Assembly (NCBI RefSeq): GCF_001905125.1
Contig: NZ_LWLE01000011.1
Location: 1 to 64,000 of the forward strand
Direction of reading: 5' to 3'
Length of the DNA stretch: 64,000 nt
DNA from: Streptomyces sp. TSRI0281
Lineage (GTDB): Bacteria; Actinomycetota; Actinomycetes; Streptomycetales; Streptomycetaceae
The position numbers were made by a program, and so were the translations under genes. Positions 43,601 through 50,984 of this stretch are shown piece by piece (position 1 is the stretch's first letter; each line of letters begins with the position of its first letter). A model generated the notes under the pieces. That model was not told where the DNA came from, did no database searches, and saw only the letters and a list, made by a program, of their open reading frames with translations.

Positions 43601-44565
43601 CGCTGGGCCGGGCCTACACGGCGGCGGTCGCCAGCAAGGACCTGCCGATCGTGGCGACGGTGGCGGTGACCGTGGCCGGCCTCGCCGCCCGGTGCGGGCG
43701 ATACCGCGACATGGCCGTCGTGCTCGGCGCGGCCGCCCGGCTGCGGGGCGCCGACGACCGTACCGATCCGCAGATCCGCACACTGAGCAGCCGCGCCCGC
43801 ACCGCGCTCGGCGACGAACGCTTCGCCGAGGCGTACCGGGCCGGCCGGCGACTTGACGTACCGGCAGCCCTGGCCCGGACCGATCCGGCGCTGCTGCGCC
43901 GTGCGGCAGCGGCGCCCCCCGCGCTCCGACTGCTGGAGACCTCCGGCCGGTTCGCCTCCGGCGGCAGTCATGATGGGGCCATGAATGAGCGCGTGCTGCC
44001 CGTCGAGGCCCTCGTCGTCGTCGACCTTCAGTCGGCCTTCGTGTCCGGTGACGGGGCCGTGCCCGAGGCCGCGTGGCTGATCGCACGGGCGACGGATCTG
44101 GTCTCGCGGGCGCGGCGCAGTGGCGCCCTCGTCATCCACCTTCAGAACGACGGGCCGGCCGGGGCGGTCGATGAACCCCATACGCCCGGCTGGGAACTCC
44201 ATCTCCCCGTCGAGGCGGGCTCGCGGGAGGTCGTGATCCGTAAGACCGAGGACGACGGCTTCGCCGGGACGTCCCTGGGGAGCGTGCTGGCCGACGCAGG
44301 CGTACGGGGACTCGCCGTCTGCGGAACGATGTCCGAGATGTGCGTCCTCGCCACGGCCCGCAGGGGCCTGGAGCTGGATTACCGGGTCGTCCTTCCGCAC
44401 GATGCCCACGCGACGTACGACATCCCGGCGGCCGAGGGCATCAGCGACATGGTTCCGGCCGCCGCGGCTTCCCGGGTCGCCGAGTGGGCTCTCGGGGACG
44501 AGGTCGAGATCGTCGCGCACGCCGCGGACGTCACGTTCATGGCCCCGCGCCCACAGCCGCGCTGA
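40657..44565 (+). CDS. SARP/BTAD-NB-ARC-TPR regulator fused to isochorismatase-like domain
   Basis: 1302 residues from ATG 40657. Order: OmpR-type winged helix with LRIALLGGFQASRG (1-95); BTAD helices (about 100-255); NTPase with LTSFIGRDADL, Walker A GPGGAGKT near 298, Walker B LLVVDNCEH near 379 and PLALELAAARL; TPR-like helices to about 1090. From Met1109 comes a full cysteine-hydrolase domain, VEALVVVDLQSAF (Asp), VVIRKTEDDGFAGT (Lys) and VCGTMSEMCVLATA (Cys), so the catalytic triad is present. AfsR-type regulators normally end after the TPR part. ATG 43981 could allow separate translation, but no stop separates the parts. Likely a pathway activator. Confidence 0.88.
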   Translation: MDGDARLRIALLGGFQASRGDAALPVPGARLQSLVVRLALAGGRTVPCSVLVDAIWAEDPPADPVHALQALVSRLRRTLGSAGDVTQLAGGYRLAVDTSDVDALRFEQLAAVGRERLRAGDPDAAAAVLGEAVALWGGRPGAEPVVVVAVAPAAATRLIHALTEAVADLADAELALGRADEAAVRLTDLLAAHPVHERAAALLMDALAAQGRQAEALARYERFRETLADVLGTDPGTALRERHLRLLHAGRPAPATATAQRKKPGNLPAPLTSFIGRDADLARIDTLLGAGRLVTVLGPGGAGKTRLAVEAARRHRDEYRDGAWLIDLAPVTEPAEVGGALLAAIGLRGSALFEAAARLRGDPVSEPDVLAEQLDGRESLLVVDNCEHLVDAVAHLIAALLARCAGLRVLATSREPLAVDGEALVPLGPLPLPEPDADVQQTRRAASVRLFTERAAAVRPGFDVDGHNLGEVLRIVRGLDGMPLALELAAARLRTLSPAGLAAGLSDRFRLLTTGSRTAFPRHRTLRAVIAWSWDLLGTDARTVAERIAVLPGGVTPAAATAVRTGTAVAAGEVPELLAGLADRSLLQLAPDTGRYRMLETIREYGLESLAGQGALPGARDLAARHFAELVARCDPLLRGPGQLDALHVLRAEYDNVLAALRHLCDTGDADGAIELAMNLSWYWQMLGLHDDATYWLGEAVAVPAERPCPEREIAEAMLLLQTVAPRSALFNDAVKEGSEELRALTGRLLSHPGLPGFGGALATVRLASLEVTEASATITRRLVDGPDVWLAGLARISRAHVAENAGHLDRARDDVTAALECFARAGDHWALATALPLRALLRQYDGDLDGASSDLDEAKRLAREFGALSLGDEIFIDLRLIDLHVRLGDTARAAEMLATTREHVSRSASPEPAILLDAREAALWVQAGDVDRARELIESAETGLSEQHPPGGEHEHEWALIGAVRGTLCLELGDGPGAEEALGRAYTAAVASKDLPIVATVAVTVAGLAARCGRYRDMAVVLGAAARLRGADDRTDPQIRTLSSRARTALGDERFAEAYRAGRRLDVPAALARTDPALLRRAAAAPPALRLLETSGRFASGGSHDGAMNERVLPVEALVVVDLQSAFVSGDGAVPEAAWLIARATDLVSRARRSGALVIHLQNDGPAGAVDEPHTPGWELHLPVEAGSREVVIRKTEDDGFAGTSLGSVLADAGVRGLAVCGTMSEMCVLATARRGLELDYRVVLPHDAHATYDIPAAEGISDMVPAAAASRVAEWALGDEVEIVAHAADVTFMAPRPQPR

Positions 44566-44608
44566 CCGTTCTTCAGGCGTGGTACATCAGATCAAGGCGG
44601 GGGGAGCT

Positions 44609-45637
44609 GTGGTGAAGCGGACGTACAGCGGTGTGGCGGCCGGCGGGAAGGGGGCGTTCCGGCGGGCGGGACGGTGGGTCCGGGGCGGGGGTGCGGAGGG
44701 GCGCGCGGGAGGCCGGTCGGCCTGGGCGCGGGGGTGGGTGCTCGCCGGGCTCGCGGTGCTGACGGCCTGGCTGCTCGTGTTCCACCGGACCTTCGCCCGC
44801 CTCGCGGGCCGTCCCGGCAGTCTGCTGGAGGCGTTCCTCCCCTGGCTCGGCCTCGTGGTCGTGGTGCTGCTCGCGTCGGCCCTGCTGCGCCGTTCGGCCA
44901 CCGCGCTGGTGGCCCTGCTGTTGCCGGTGACGGCCTGGACGTACCTCTTCGGCGGGCTGTTCCTGCCGGGGCCGGGCGCGCGTGACCTGGTCGTGGTGCA
45001 GCACAACGTCAGCGACGAGAACTCCGACCCGGCGGGCACGGCCCGCGCCCTGGCCGGGGCCGAGCCGGATCTCATCGCGCTGGAGGAGCTGGTGCCTCCC
45101 GCGCTAACCGTCTACGGGAAGAGCCTGGCCCCGGACTACCCGTACCACGCGGTCCGGGGCACCGTCGGGCTCTGGTCGAAGCATCCGCTGTCCGGCACAA
45201 GGCTGTTGGACATCAAGCCCCGGGGGATCGCGGCGGGCTGGAGCCGTGGGCTGCGGACCGTGGTCCACACACCGCACGGCGAGGTCGCCGCGTACGTCGC
45301 GCACCTGCCCTCGGTCCGTGTCCGGGCGAGCGGCCTCGCCTCGTCCTGGCGCGACGAGAGCGCCGGCCTGCTGGGCGAGGCCCTCGCCGCCGAGGAGCTG
45401 CGCACGGTGGTGCTGATGGGCGATCTCAACGGCACGGTCGACGATCACGGACTGGCCCCGCTGACCTCACGGATGAACACGGCCCGGCGCGGCTTCGCCC
45501 TCAGCTTCCCCGCCGCCTTCCCGCTGGCCCGGATCGACCAGGTCATGGCCCGTTCGGCAACCGTCGACCACATCCGTACGCTGCCCGCCACCGGCAGCGA
45601 CCACCTGCCCGTCGCCGCCTCGATCACCCTGCGCTGA
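44609..45637 (+). CDS. Endonuclease/exonuclease/phosphatase-family membrane protein
   Basis: 342 residues from GTG 44609 behind GGGGGAG. Three N-terminal transmembrane helices (VLAGLAVLTAWLLVF; LPWLGLVVVVLLASALL; ALVALLLPVTAWTYLF) anchor an extracytoplasmic EEP domain: VQHNVSDENSD, LIALEEL, VLMGDLNGTVDDHG and TGSDHLPVAASI, supplying the metal-binding Asn/Glu and Asp/His catalytic residues. Members cleave phosphodiesters in nucleic acids, lipids or inositol phosphates; which is unknown. 43 bases after the giant regulator, possibly co-transcribed. Confidence 0.88.
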   Translation: MVKRTYSGVAAGGKGAFRRAGRWVRGGGAEGRAGGRSAWARGWVLAGLAVLTAWLLVFHRTFARLAGRPGSLLEAFLPWLGLVVVVLLASALLRRSATALVALLLPVTAWTYLFGGLFLPGPGARDLVVVQHNVSDENSDPAGTARALAGAEPDLIALEELVPPALTVYGKSLAPDYPYHAVRGTVGLWSKHPLSGTRLLDIKPRGIAAGWSRGLRTVVHTPHGEVAAYVAHLPSVRVRASGLASSWRDESAGLLGEALAAEELRTVVLMGDLNGTVDDHGLAPLTSRMNTARRGFALSFPAAFPLARIDQVMARSATVDHIRTLPATGSDHLPVAASITLR

Positions 45638-45655
45638 CCGGCACCCTCCGGCGGA

Positions 45656-47089
45656 TCACCGAAGGCGGCCGAGGCTTCCGGGGTACAGGTACTTCTGTTC
45701 CGGGACGGTGGTGCCGTGTGCCCAGGCGTCGAAGAATCCGGTGAGGTCCGGCCGGCCGGAGACCTTCTTCGCGAGTGCTTCGAACTGTGGCCAGGTGGCG
45801 TTGCCGTAGCGGTGCTCCTTCTGCCACTGCCGGAGGGTCCCGAAGAAGGCCGCGTCCCCGATGATCCGCCGCAGGGCGTGCATCATCATCGACCCCTTGT
45901 CGTACAGCGCCGGGTCCAGTTCCTTGCCCTGGCCCGGGTCGTAGAGCTTCACGTTCCAGAAGCCGGGGTCCTGTTCGCTCTGCTCCACCATGCCGGCGTA
46001 GAAGCCGGTGTCGAGGTCGGCGCCGCTCTTCTCGTCCCACAGCTGGTTGGTGTACTGGGCGACGCACTCGGCGATGCAGCCGTCACGCCAGTCCGAGAAC
46101 GAGACGCTGTTGCCGAACCACTGATGGGCGTACTCGTGCACCATCGAGGCGTCGAACATCATGCCGCTGTACGTCGGACGGCTCTGCGTCTCCAGTGCGA
46201 GGGGGCCGTCGCCGCCCCCGTCGGCCTCGCCGTTGATGACGATGCCGCCGGCCGAGGAGAAGGGGTACGGGCCGAACTTCGAGGCCAGGAAGCCGATGAT
46301 CTCCGGGAGCAGCGCCTCGGACTCCGGGTCGATCACGGCGCCGGGGCTGTAGGCGTTGATGACCGGGGTGCCGTCGGCCAGTTTCGAGGTGCGCACCGTG
46401 AACTTGTCGATGGCGAGGGTGCTGAGGTAGGTGGCGAGCGGCTTGTCCTCGTACCAGCGGAAGGTCTTTCTGCCCTTGGCCGGGGAGGTGGTCGGGCCGG
46501 GGCGGCCGTTGCCGATCACGGTCCAGGTGTCGGGGACCGTCGCGGTGAGCCGGAAGGTCGCCTTGTCGGACGGGTGGTCGTTGGCCGGGTACCAGGCGGT
46601 GGCGGAGTGCGGCTCGCCGGTCACGCTCGCCCCGCCGTTGGTGAGCCGGTGCCAGCTCTCGCCGACGGGCTTGCCGGAGTAGCGGACGCGGACGGCGAAT
46701 TTCGCGCCCTTGGCGATCCGGCCGGCCGGGGTGATGACCAGTTCGTGTGCCCCGCTGCGGGTGAAGCTCCTGACGGGTACGCCGTCGACGGTGACCGAGC
46801 CGACCTGGAAGCCTTCCAGGTCCAGGTGGAAGCGGTCGAGTCGGCCGGTGGCCGTGGCGGTGACGGTGGTGTCGCCGTCGAGGTGGTCGGGGCGGGCCGG
46901 GTCGTAGGCCACGCGGACGTCGTAGTGGGAGACGTCGTATCCGGGGTTGCCGTCGTCGGGGAAGTACGGGTCCCCCACACCGGACCCGCCGCCGGTGATG
47001 GCCGCGGAGGGCACGGCGGTCAGCAGCACGCTGCCTGCCAGGATGCCCACCACCGCGGGGTACCGGTGCCGTTTCGTCGTACTGCGCAT
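45656..47089 (-). CDS. Secreted M1-family metallopeptidase
   Basis: 477 residues. Signal peptide VVGILAGSVLLTAVPSAA. Gluzincin site HEYAHQWFGN, with the third ligand Glu in DGCIAECVAQY, spaced as in M1 aminopeptidases. ALETQSRPTY occupies the place of the GAMEN-like exopeptidase loop. The N-terminal beta-domain (DVSHYDVRVAYDP) is standard. It lacks the large C-terminal helical domain of cytosolic M1 enzymes, as in Streptomyces secreted short forms. Removes N-terminal residues from extracellular peptides. Convergent with the EEP gene; the M28 peptidase follows a different promoter. Confidence 0.92.
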   Translation of the reverse strand: MRSTTKRHRYPAVVGILAGSVLLTAVPSAAITGGGSGVGDPYFPDDGNPGYDVSHYDVRVAYDPARPDHLDGDTTVTATATGRLDRFHLDLEGFQVGSVTVDGVPVRSFTRSGAHELVITPAGRIAKGAKFAVRVRYSGKPVGESWHRLTNGGASVTGEPHSATAWYPANDHPSDKATFRLTATVPDTWTVIGNGRPGPTTSPAKGRKTFRWYEDKPLATYLSTLAIDKFTVRTSKLADGTPVINAYSPGAVIDPESEALLPEIIGFLASKFGPYPFSSAGGIVINGEADGGGDGPLALETQSRPTYSGMMFDASMVHEYAHQWFGNSVSFSDWRDGCIAECVAQYTNQLWDEKSGADLDTGFYAGMVEQSEQDPGFWNVKLYDPGQGKELDPALYDKGSMMMHALRRIIGDAAFFGTLRQWQKEHRYGNATWPQFEALAKKVSGRPDLTGFFDAWAHGTTVPEQKYLYPGSLGRLR

Positions 47090-47126
47090 ATGTCCTGCTC
47101 CTGACCGTGGGGGCCGTGGTCGGTGA

Positions 47127-48023
47127 TCAGCGGGTGGCGAGCTGCCAGGTCACGCCGAGAACGGCGTTGGTGCTGACGGTCTCGGTCCCGGGGTCCACGT
47201 TGTCGATGCGGTCGCATGCCTCGTGGAGGCAGTCGCCGACGCCGGTGGTGAAGCCGGAGACCGGGATTCCGGCGTCGCCGAAGGACTCGTGGTCCGAGCC
47301 GCCGATGCCGATGTCGAAGGTGGGCAGCCCCTTGGCCGCGAAGTACGCCTCGAACGCGTCCGTGGCCCTGGGGTCGTCGTGGACGACGAGCCACTGCTGC
47401 ACGTTCCTGCTGCCGGTCATGTCGAAGTTGAGGTAGACGTCGATCTTCTCGCGCCCGGCGGCGGAGAGCTTGCGCACGTAGTCCTTGGAGCCGATCAGGC
47501 CCTGCTCCTCCGCTCCCCACCACGCGAACCGCAGATGCCGCTTCGGCGCGACACCCGCCCGCGACATCGCGACGGCGGTGGCGAGCACGGCGGCCGAGCC
47601 GGAGCCGTTGTCGTTCATACCGGGGCCGGCCTCGACGCTGTCGAGGTGGGCGCCGACGAGCACGACGTGGTCCGGGTCGCCTCCCGGCCAGTCCGCGACG
47701 AGGTTCTGTCCGAGGACGCCGTTGTGCGTGAAGGGCCGCAGGCTGGTGCGGAAGCCCGCCTTGTCCAGCACGCCCTTCACATACGTCAGCGACTGCTGGA
47801 AGCCCTTGGTGCCGTGGGCGCGGTTGCCTCCGGTGCGGTCCGCGATCGACTGCAGCGCCCGCAGGTGCGGCATGACCTGCTCCGTGGAGACGACGGGTAT
47901 CCGCGGCGTCTTCGGTGTCTTCGGCGCGGCGGGTTCGGCCGACGCCGCGGCGGGGACGGCGACCAGTGCCGCACACAGACCGAGTACCGCGGCCGTGCGC
48001 CGCATGCGGCTGAGTATCTCCAT
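47127..48023 (-). CDS. Secreted M28-family aminopeptidase
   Basis: 298 residues from ATG 48023, with AAGGAGAG upstream. Signal peptide to PAAASA. Two-zinc site: His/Asp in VGAHLDSVEAGPGMNDNGSG, Glu pair in AWWGAEEQGLIGS, Asp in VYLNFDMTGS and His in IGGSDHESFGDAG. CLHEACDRIDNVD gives the disulfide found in Streptomyces griseus aminopeptidase-type enzymes. Releases N-terminal, often hydrophobic, residues outside the cell. 37 bases upstream of the M1 gene on the same strand, so the two exopeptidases may share a transcript. Confidence 0.93.
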   Translation of the reverse strand: MEILSRMRRTAAVLGLCAALVAVPAAASAEPAAPKTPKTPRIPVVSTEQVMPHLRALQSIADRTGGNRAHGTKGFQQSLTYVKGVLDKAGFRTSLRPFTHNGVLGQNLVADWPGGDPDHVVLVGAHLDSVEAGPGMNDNGSGSAAVLATAVAMSRAGVAPKRHLRFAWWGAEEQGLIGSKDYVRKLSAAGREKIDVYLNFDMTGSRNVQQWLVVHDDPRATDAFEAYFAAKGLPTFDIGIGGSDHESFGDAGIPVSGFTTGVGDCLHEACDRIDNVDPGTETVSTNAVLGVTWQLATR

Positions 48024-48187
48024 GCGTGACTCTCTCCTTGAGGGCAAGGCGGGATCTTCCGGCGCGGAGCCGGAAGAAGAGAGTCGCTGGGTGATGTCAG
48101 AAAACTGTCAGAAACCTGTGACCGCGCAGTGGTACGTCAGCCATGGGAGCCACGCGGTGCGTGCGGCGGCGGATACCGCCGATCGCT

Positions 48188-48267
48188 CCCGGCCTGCCTG
48201 CCGACCTGCCTGCCACACGCTCCCTGCCTGCCTGCCACACGTGCGGCAGGCAGGCCGGCAGGCCGGG
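48188..48267 (-). terminator. Complex hairpin of CCTGCCTGCC repeats
   Basis: CCTGCCTGCC at 48227-48236 pairs with 48245-48254 around an 8-base loop, and outer CCCGGCCTGCC pairs with GGCAGGCCGGG near 48257-48267. It sits just past the MetE-like stop. Confidence 0.6.
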
Positions 48268-48296
48268 AACAAGGGGGCGGGGCAGGAGCCCCGGGC

Positions 48297-49361
48297 TCAG
48301 AGGCCGAGGGCCTCGGCGGCCAGGGCGGTGCCCCGGACCCGCGCGTCGATCTTCGCGAAGGCGAGGTCGCGTGAGGTGGAGGCGTCGTCCGCGAACGGTG
48401 CGAAGCCGCAGTCGTCACAGGTGCCCAGCTGCTCGGCGGGAAGGTAGCGGGCGGCGAGCAGCACCCGGTCGCGTACCTGCTCCGGTGTCTCCACGGTCGG
48501 ATCGATCGGATCCGTCACGCCGACGAACACCCGGGCCCCCGCGGGGAGGTGTTCCTGGATGACGGCCAGCACCCGCTCCGGGTCGGCCTCGCTCGCGAGC
48601 TGGAGGTAGAAGTTGCCCGCCTTGAGCTGGAAGAGCTTGGGCAGCAGTTCGGCGTAGTCGACATCGAGGCTGTGTGTGGAGTCCTGGTCCCCACCGGGGC
48701 AGGTGTGCACCCCGATACGGGCACGGTCGGTGTCGCTGAACCGGCCGAGGACCTCGTTGTTGAGAGCGATGAAGTCGTCCAGGACGCCACCGCTGGGGTC
48801 CAGCTTCAGCGACAGCCGCCCTTCGGTGAAGTCGAGCTGGACCACGTGGGCCCCGGCGTCCAGGCAGCCGCGGATGTCGGCCTCGGCCTCGTCGGCGAGA
48901 TCGCGCAGGAACTCCTCGCGGGTGTATCCGTCGATGGGCGTGGCCGGGTAGAGCAGGCTGAGCGCGGAGGGGGCGATGACGGCCTGCTTGAGCGGCCGGT
49001 CGGTGAGCCGCTGCGCCTCGCGCAGGTAGGACTCCGCCCGCACCTGGTAGCGGAAGGGCCCTTCGGTGATGCAGGGCAGTTGACGGGTGTGCCCGTCGGC
49101 GAACGGAATGACGACTCCGTCCGGCGAGAGGCTGTCCAGGCCGGCGACGGGGTAGGTGGCGAAACTGGGCTTGGCCTGCTCCCCGTCCACCAGGACGGGG
49201 CTCCCCGACTGTTCCAGCCGGGCCAGGGTCTCCGCGACGGCCTGCTCCTGCTGCTTGGCCAGGTCGCCGTCGCTCAGCCGTCCTCGCGCGTGCGCGGTGA
49301 GGGCGGACAGAAGGTCCGAGGGGCGCGGGATGCTACCGATCAGCTCGGTGGGGATGCTCAT
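48297..49361 (-). CDS. MetE-like cobalamin-independent methyltransferase
   Basis: 354 residues equal to the C-terminal barrel of MetE. It opens ELIGSIPRPSDLL; zinc ligands are visible as His and Cys in GVHTCPGGDQDS and Cys in LGTCDDCGFAPF. Lacking the N-terminal barrel of full-length MetE (about 750 residues), it belongs to the short family often annotated methionine synthase II or 5-methyltetrahydropteroyltriglutamate methyltransferase, whose substrates vary. Probably methylates a thiol with a folate or other donor. Monocistronic. Confidence 0.85.
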   Translation of the reverse strand: MSIPTELIGSIPRPSDLLSALTAHARGRLSDGDLAKQQEQAVAETLARLEQSGSPVLVDGEQAKPSFATYPVAGLDSLSPDGVVIPFADGHTRQLPCITEGPFRYQVRAESYLREAQRLTDRPLKQAVIAPSALSLLYPATPIDGYTREEFLRDLADEAEADIRGCLDAGAHVVQLDFTEGRLSLKLDPSGGVLDDFIALNNEVLGRFSDTDRARIGVHTCPGGDQDSTHSLDVDYAELLPKLFQLKAGNFYLQLASEADPERVLAVIQEHLPAGARVFVGVTDPIDPTVETPEQVRDRVLLAARYLPAEQLGTCDDCGFAPFADDASTSRDLAFAKIDARVRGTALAAEALGL

Positions 49362-49669
49362 GATCGAGACGATAGGAACAACCCCGGACGCTCACAAGCC
49401 GGATGCGTGAAATGCCTTGCAGATGGGGCGTGTTGGGCGAAGATCGGGTTGTGGGGCCGGTGATTGGTGTAGGGCGTCGGAGCACCCCGGCGTACGACGC
49501 GGCGGAGAGCGTCCTGGCGACGGCCGGGCCGGGAGGGGCGCGGCGGCGGCCGATGAGTTTGTCCGTGATCCGGAGTCGTAGATCATGGTCGGTGCGCAGC
49601 CGCGCGTGCGGTGGAAGCGCACCTGGACCGAATCTGCCGGGATCGACACTACTCACCGAGGACCCTTAG
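49362..49669. other. Divergent intergenic region
   Basis: 308 bases between the MetE-like gene and the reductase. It must hold both promoters. No riboswitch-like fold or clear operator was recognised. Confidence 0.4.
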
Positions 49670-50242
49670 ATGCGCACCCTGATCAGCACCGCCTTCGTCT
49701 CCCTCGACGGTGTCGTGGAGGCCCCGGGCGGCGAGCCCGGCTACCGGAACTCCGGGTGGACCTTCAAGGACGTGGAGTTCCTCCCCGAGGCGTTCGGGAT
49801 CAAGGGCCGGGAGCAGAAGGAAGCCACCGCGATACTGATGGGCCGGGTCAGTTACGAGGCGTTCAGCCCGGTGTGGCCGGACATGGAGGACTTCGCCGAC
49901 TACAAGGAGATGCCGAAGTACGTCGTCTCCTCCACCCTCACCGAGGACGATCTGGTGGCGAACTGGGGCGAGATCACGGTCCTGCGCTCGCTCGACGACG
50001 TCGCCGCGCTGAAGGAGACCGCGGGCGGCCCGATCATCGTCCACGGCAGCGCCACCCTGAACCGGAGCCTCGCGGACGCCGGTCTGATCGACCGCTACCA
50101 CCTGCTCGTCTTCCCGTTGCTGCTCGGCGCGGGCAAGCGGCTGTTCAGCGACACGGACAAGGACGCCCAGAAGCTGAAGCTCGTCGAGCACGAGGCCTAC
50201 CCCAACGGCATTCAGAAGAACGTCTTCGACGTCGTCCGCTGA
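49670..50242 (+). CDS. RibD/dihydrofolate-reductase-like protein
   Basis: 190 residues, ATG 49670. MRTLISTAFVSLDGVVEAPGG, ILMGRVSYEAFSPVWP, PKYVVSSTL, IIVHGSATLNRSL and YHLLVFPLLLGAGKRLF are the signature blocks of the RibD C-terminal-domain family, NADPH-dependent reductases of pterin- or riboflavin-like folds. Common stand-alone member in Streptomyces; substrate unknown. Ends in a textbook terminator. Confidence 0.9.
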   Translation: MRTLISTAFVSLDGVVEAPGGEPGYRNSGWTFKDVEFLPEAFGIKGREQKEATAILMGRVSYEAFSPVWPDMEDFADYKEMPKYVVSSTLTEDDLVANWGEITVLRSLDDVAALKETAGGPIIVHGSATLNRSLADAGLIDRYHLLVFPLLLGAGKRLFSDTDKDAQKLKLVEHEAYPNGIQKNVFDVVR

Positions 50243-50253
50243 CCGGGCCCCGC

Positions 50254-50298
50254 AAAGCCCTCCCCCGCCTGCTCGTCAGCAGGCGGGGGAGGGCTTTT
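50254..50298 (+). terminator. Rho-independent terminator
   Basis: A perfect 20-bp stem (arms 50254-50273 and 50278-50297, CGTC loop) with A-tract and T-tract flanks, 11 bases past the reductase stop. Confidence 0.95.
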
Positions 50299-50315
50299 GC
50301 ATCGGGCTTCGGATT

Positions 50316-50363
50316 CGGCGCACCCGGATATCGGTACACCCGGATATCGGCGCGCCCGGATAC
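50316..50363. repeat. 16-bp tandem repeat, 3 copies
   Basis: CGGnrCrCCCGGATAy units at 50316, 50332 and 50348, between two terminators. Confidence 0.85.
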
Positions 50364-50366
50364 GCG

Positions 50367-50413
50367 AACGGCAGGCCGTGTGCCCGGTACGAGTCGGGCC
50401 ACGGCCTGCCGTT
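50367..50413 (-). terminator. Terminator of the DUF4287-like gene
   Basis: AACGGCAGGCCGTG (50367-50380) pairs with 50400-50413, and GCCCG/CGGGC extend the stem inside. It lies 20 bases past the minus-strand stop at 50433. Confidence 0.8.
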
Positions 50414-50432
50414 GGTGAGGTGGTGCGGTGCG

Positions 50433-50726
50433 TCAGGCCTTGGGGCGGGTCTTCTTGCCGTCCAGCCAGAGCGTGTCGGTCTCGTCCCGGTGTGTGCCGG
50501 CCGTTCCGACGTGCTTCGCGTCGATCTTCGGGCCCTTCTTGAAGACGTGCACCAGCGCCATCCCGTGCCCGCGGCCCAGGTTGTAGTCCTCCTTGAGCCA
50601 CTCCAGGATCGTTCCGGCCTTGGTGGAGGGGTCATCGAAGCCGCGCTCGTGCGCGAGCGTGATGAACTCGCGCGGAGTCAGTCCGGTCTTGTCCTCGATC
50701 GTGTCCAGATACGCCTGAAACGACAT
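50433..50726 (-). CDS. DUF4287-like protein
   Basis: 97 residues. MSFQAYLDTIEDKTGLTPREFITLAHERGF and GTILEWLKEDYNLGRGHGMALVHVFKKGP match the DUF4287 helical domain, found alone or joined to DUF5655. Function unknown; likely cytoplasmic. Monocistronic, bounded by its own terminator. 50727-50984 has no gene. Confidence 0.85.
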   Translation of the reverse strand: MSFQAYLDTIEDKTGLTPREFITLAHERGFDDPSTKAGTILEWLKEDYNLGRGHGMALVHVFKKGPKIDAKHVGTAGTHRDETDTLWLDGKKTRPKA

Positions 50727-50984
50727 TTTTTATCTCCCGCACCCGTGGGCTGTGTTGCTTGTCTGATAGTCAGGTCCGGACCCCTTGTGCGGGGGCCCTG
50801 CGACCTTTCGGGGGTGTAGACCGCACCCGGATCGAAAACTCATCGCTCACCGTGACGCGCACCCGTATGAATTTATCGTTCCGCCGGTACGGAGCGGTCC
50901 CGGACAGCCTTCGTCCCGACCGCCGGCCGTCTCCATCTCGTCAACGATGCGGCGTCGGACCTCCGGCCGCAACTTCTGACGTGC

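Noticed and set aside
39121..44520. A 1799-codon open frame on the minus strand across the giant regulator
   Set aside because: Only its last 382 codons (from 40269) are a real monooxygenase. The rest is the antisense of a well-supported regulator and reads as low-complexity Arg/Gly/Pro.
43981..44565. Separate isochorismatase gene starting at ATG 43981
   Set aside because: Not excluded, but no stop separates it from the regulator and its upstream RBS is weak, so it is described within the fusion.
49362..49669. Cobalamin or SAM riboswitch upstream of the MetE-like gene
   Set aside because: I could not find a B12 box or SAM-riboswitch core by eye; a covariance-model search of this interval would settle it.
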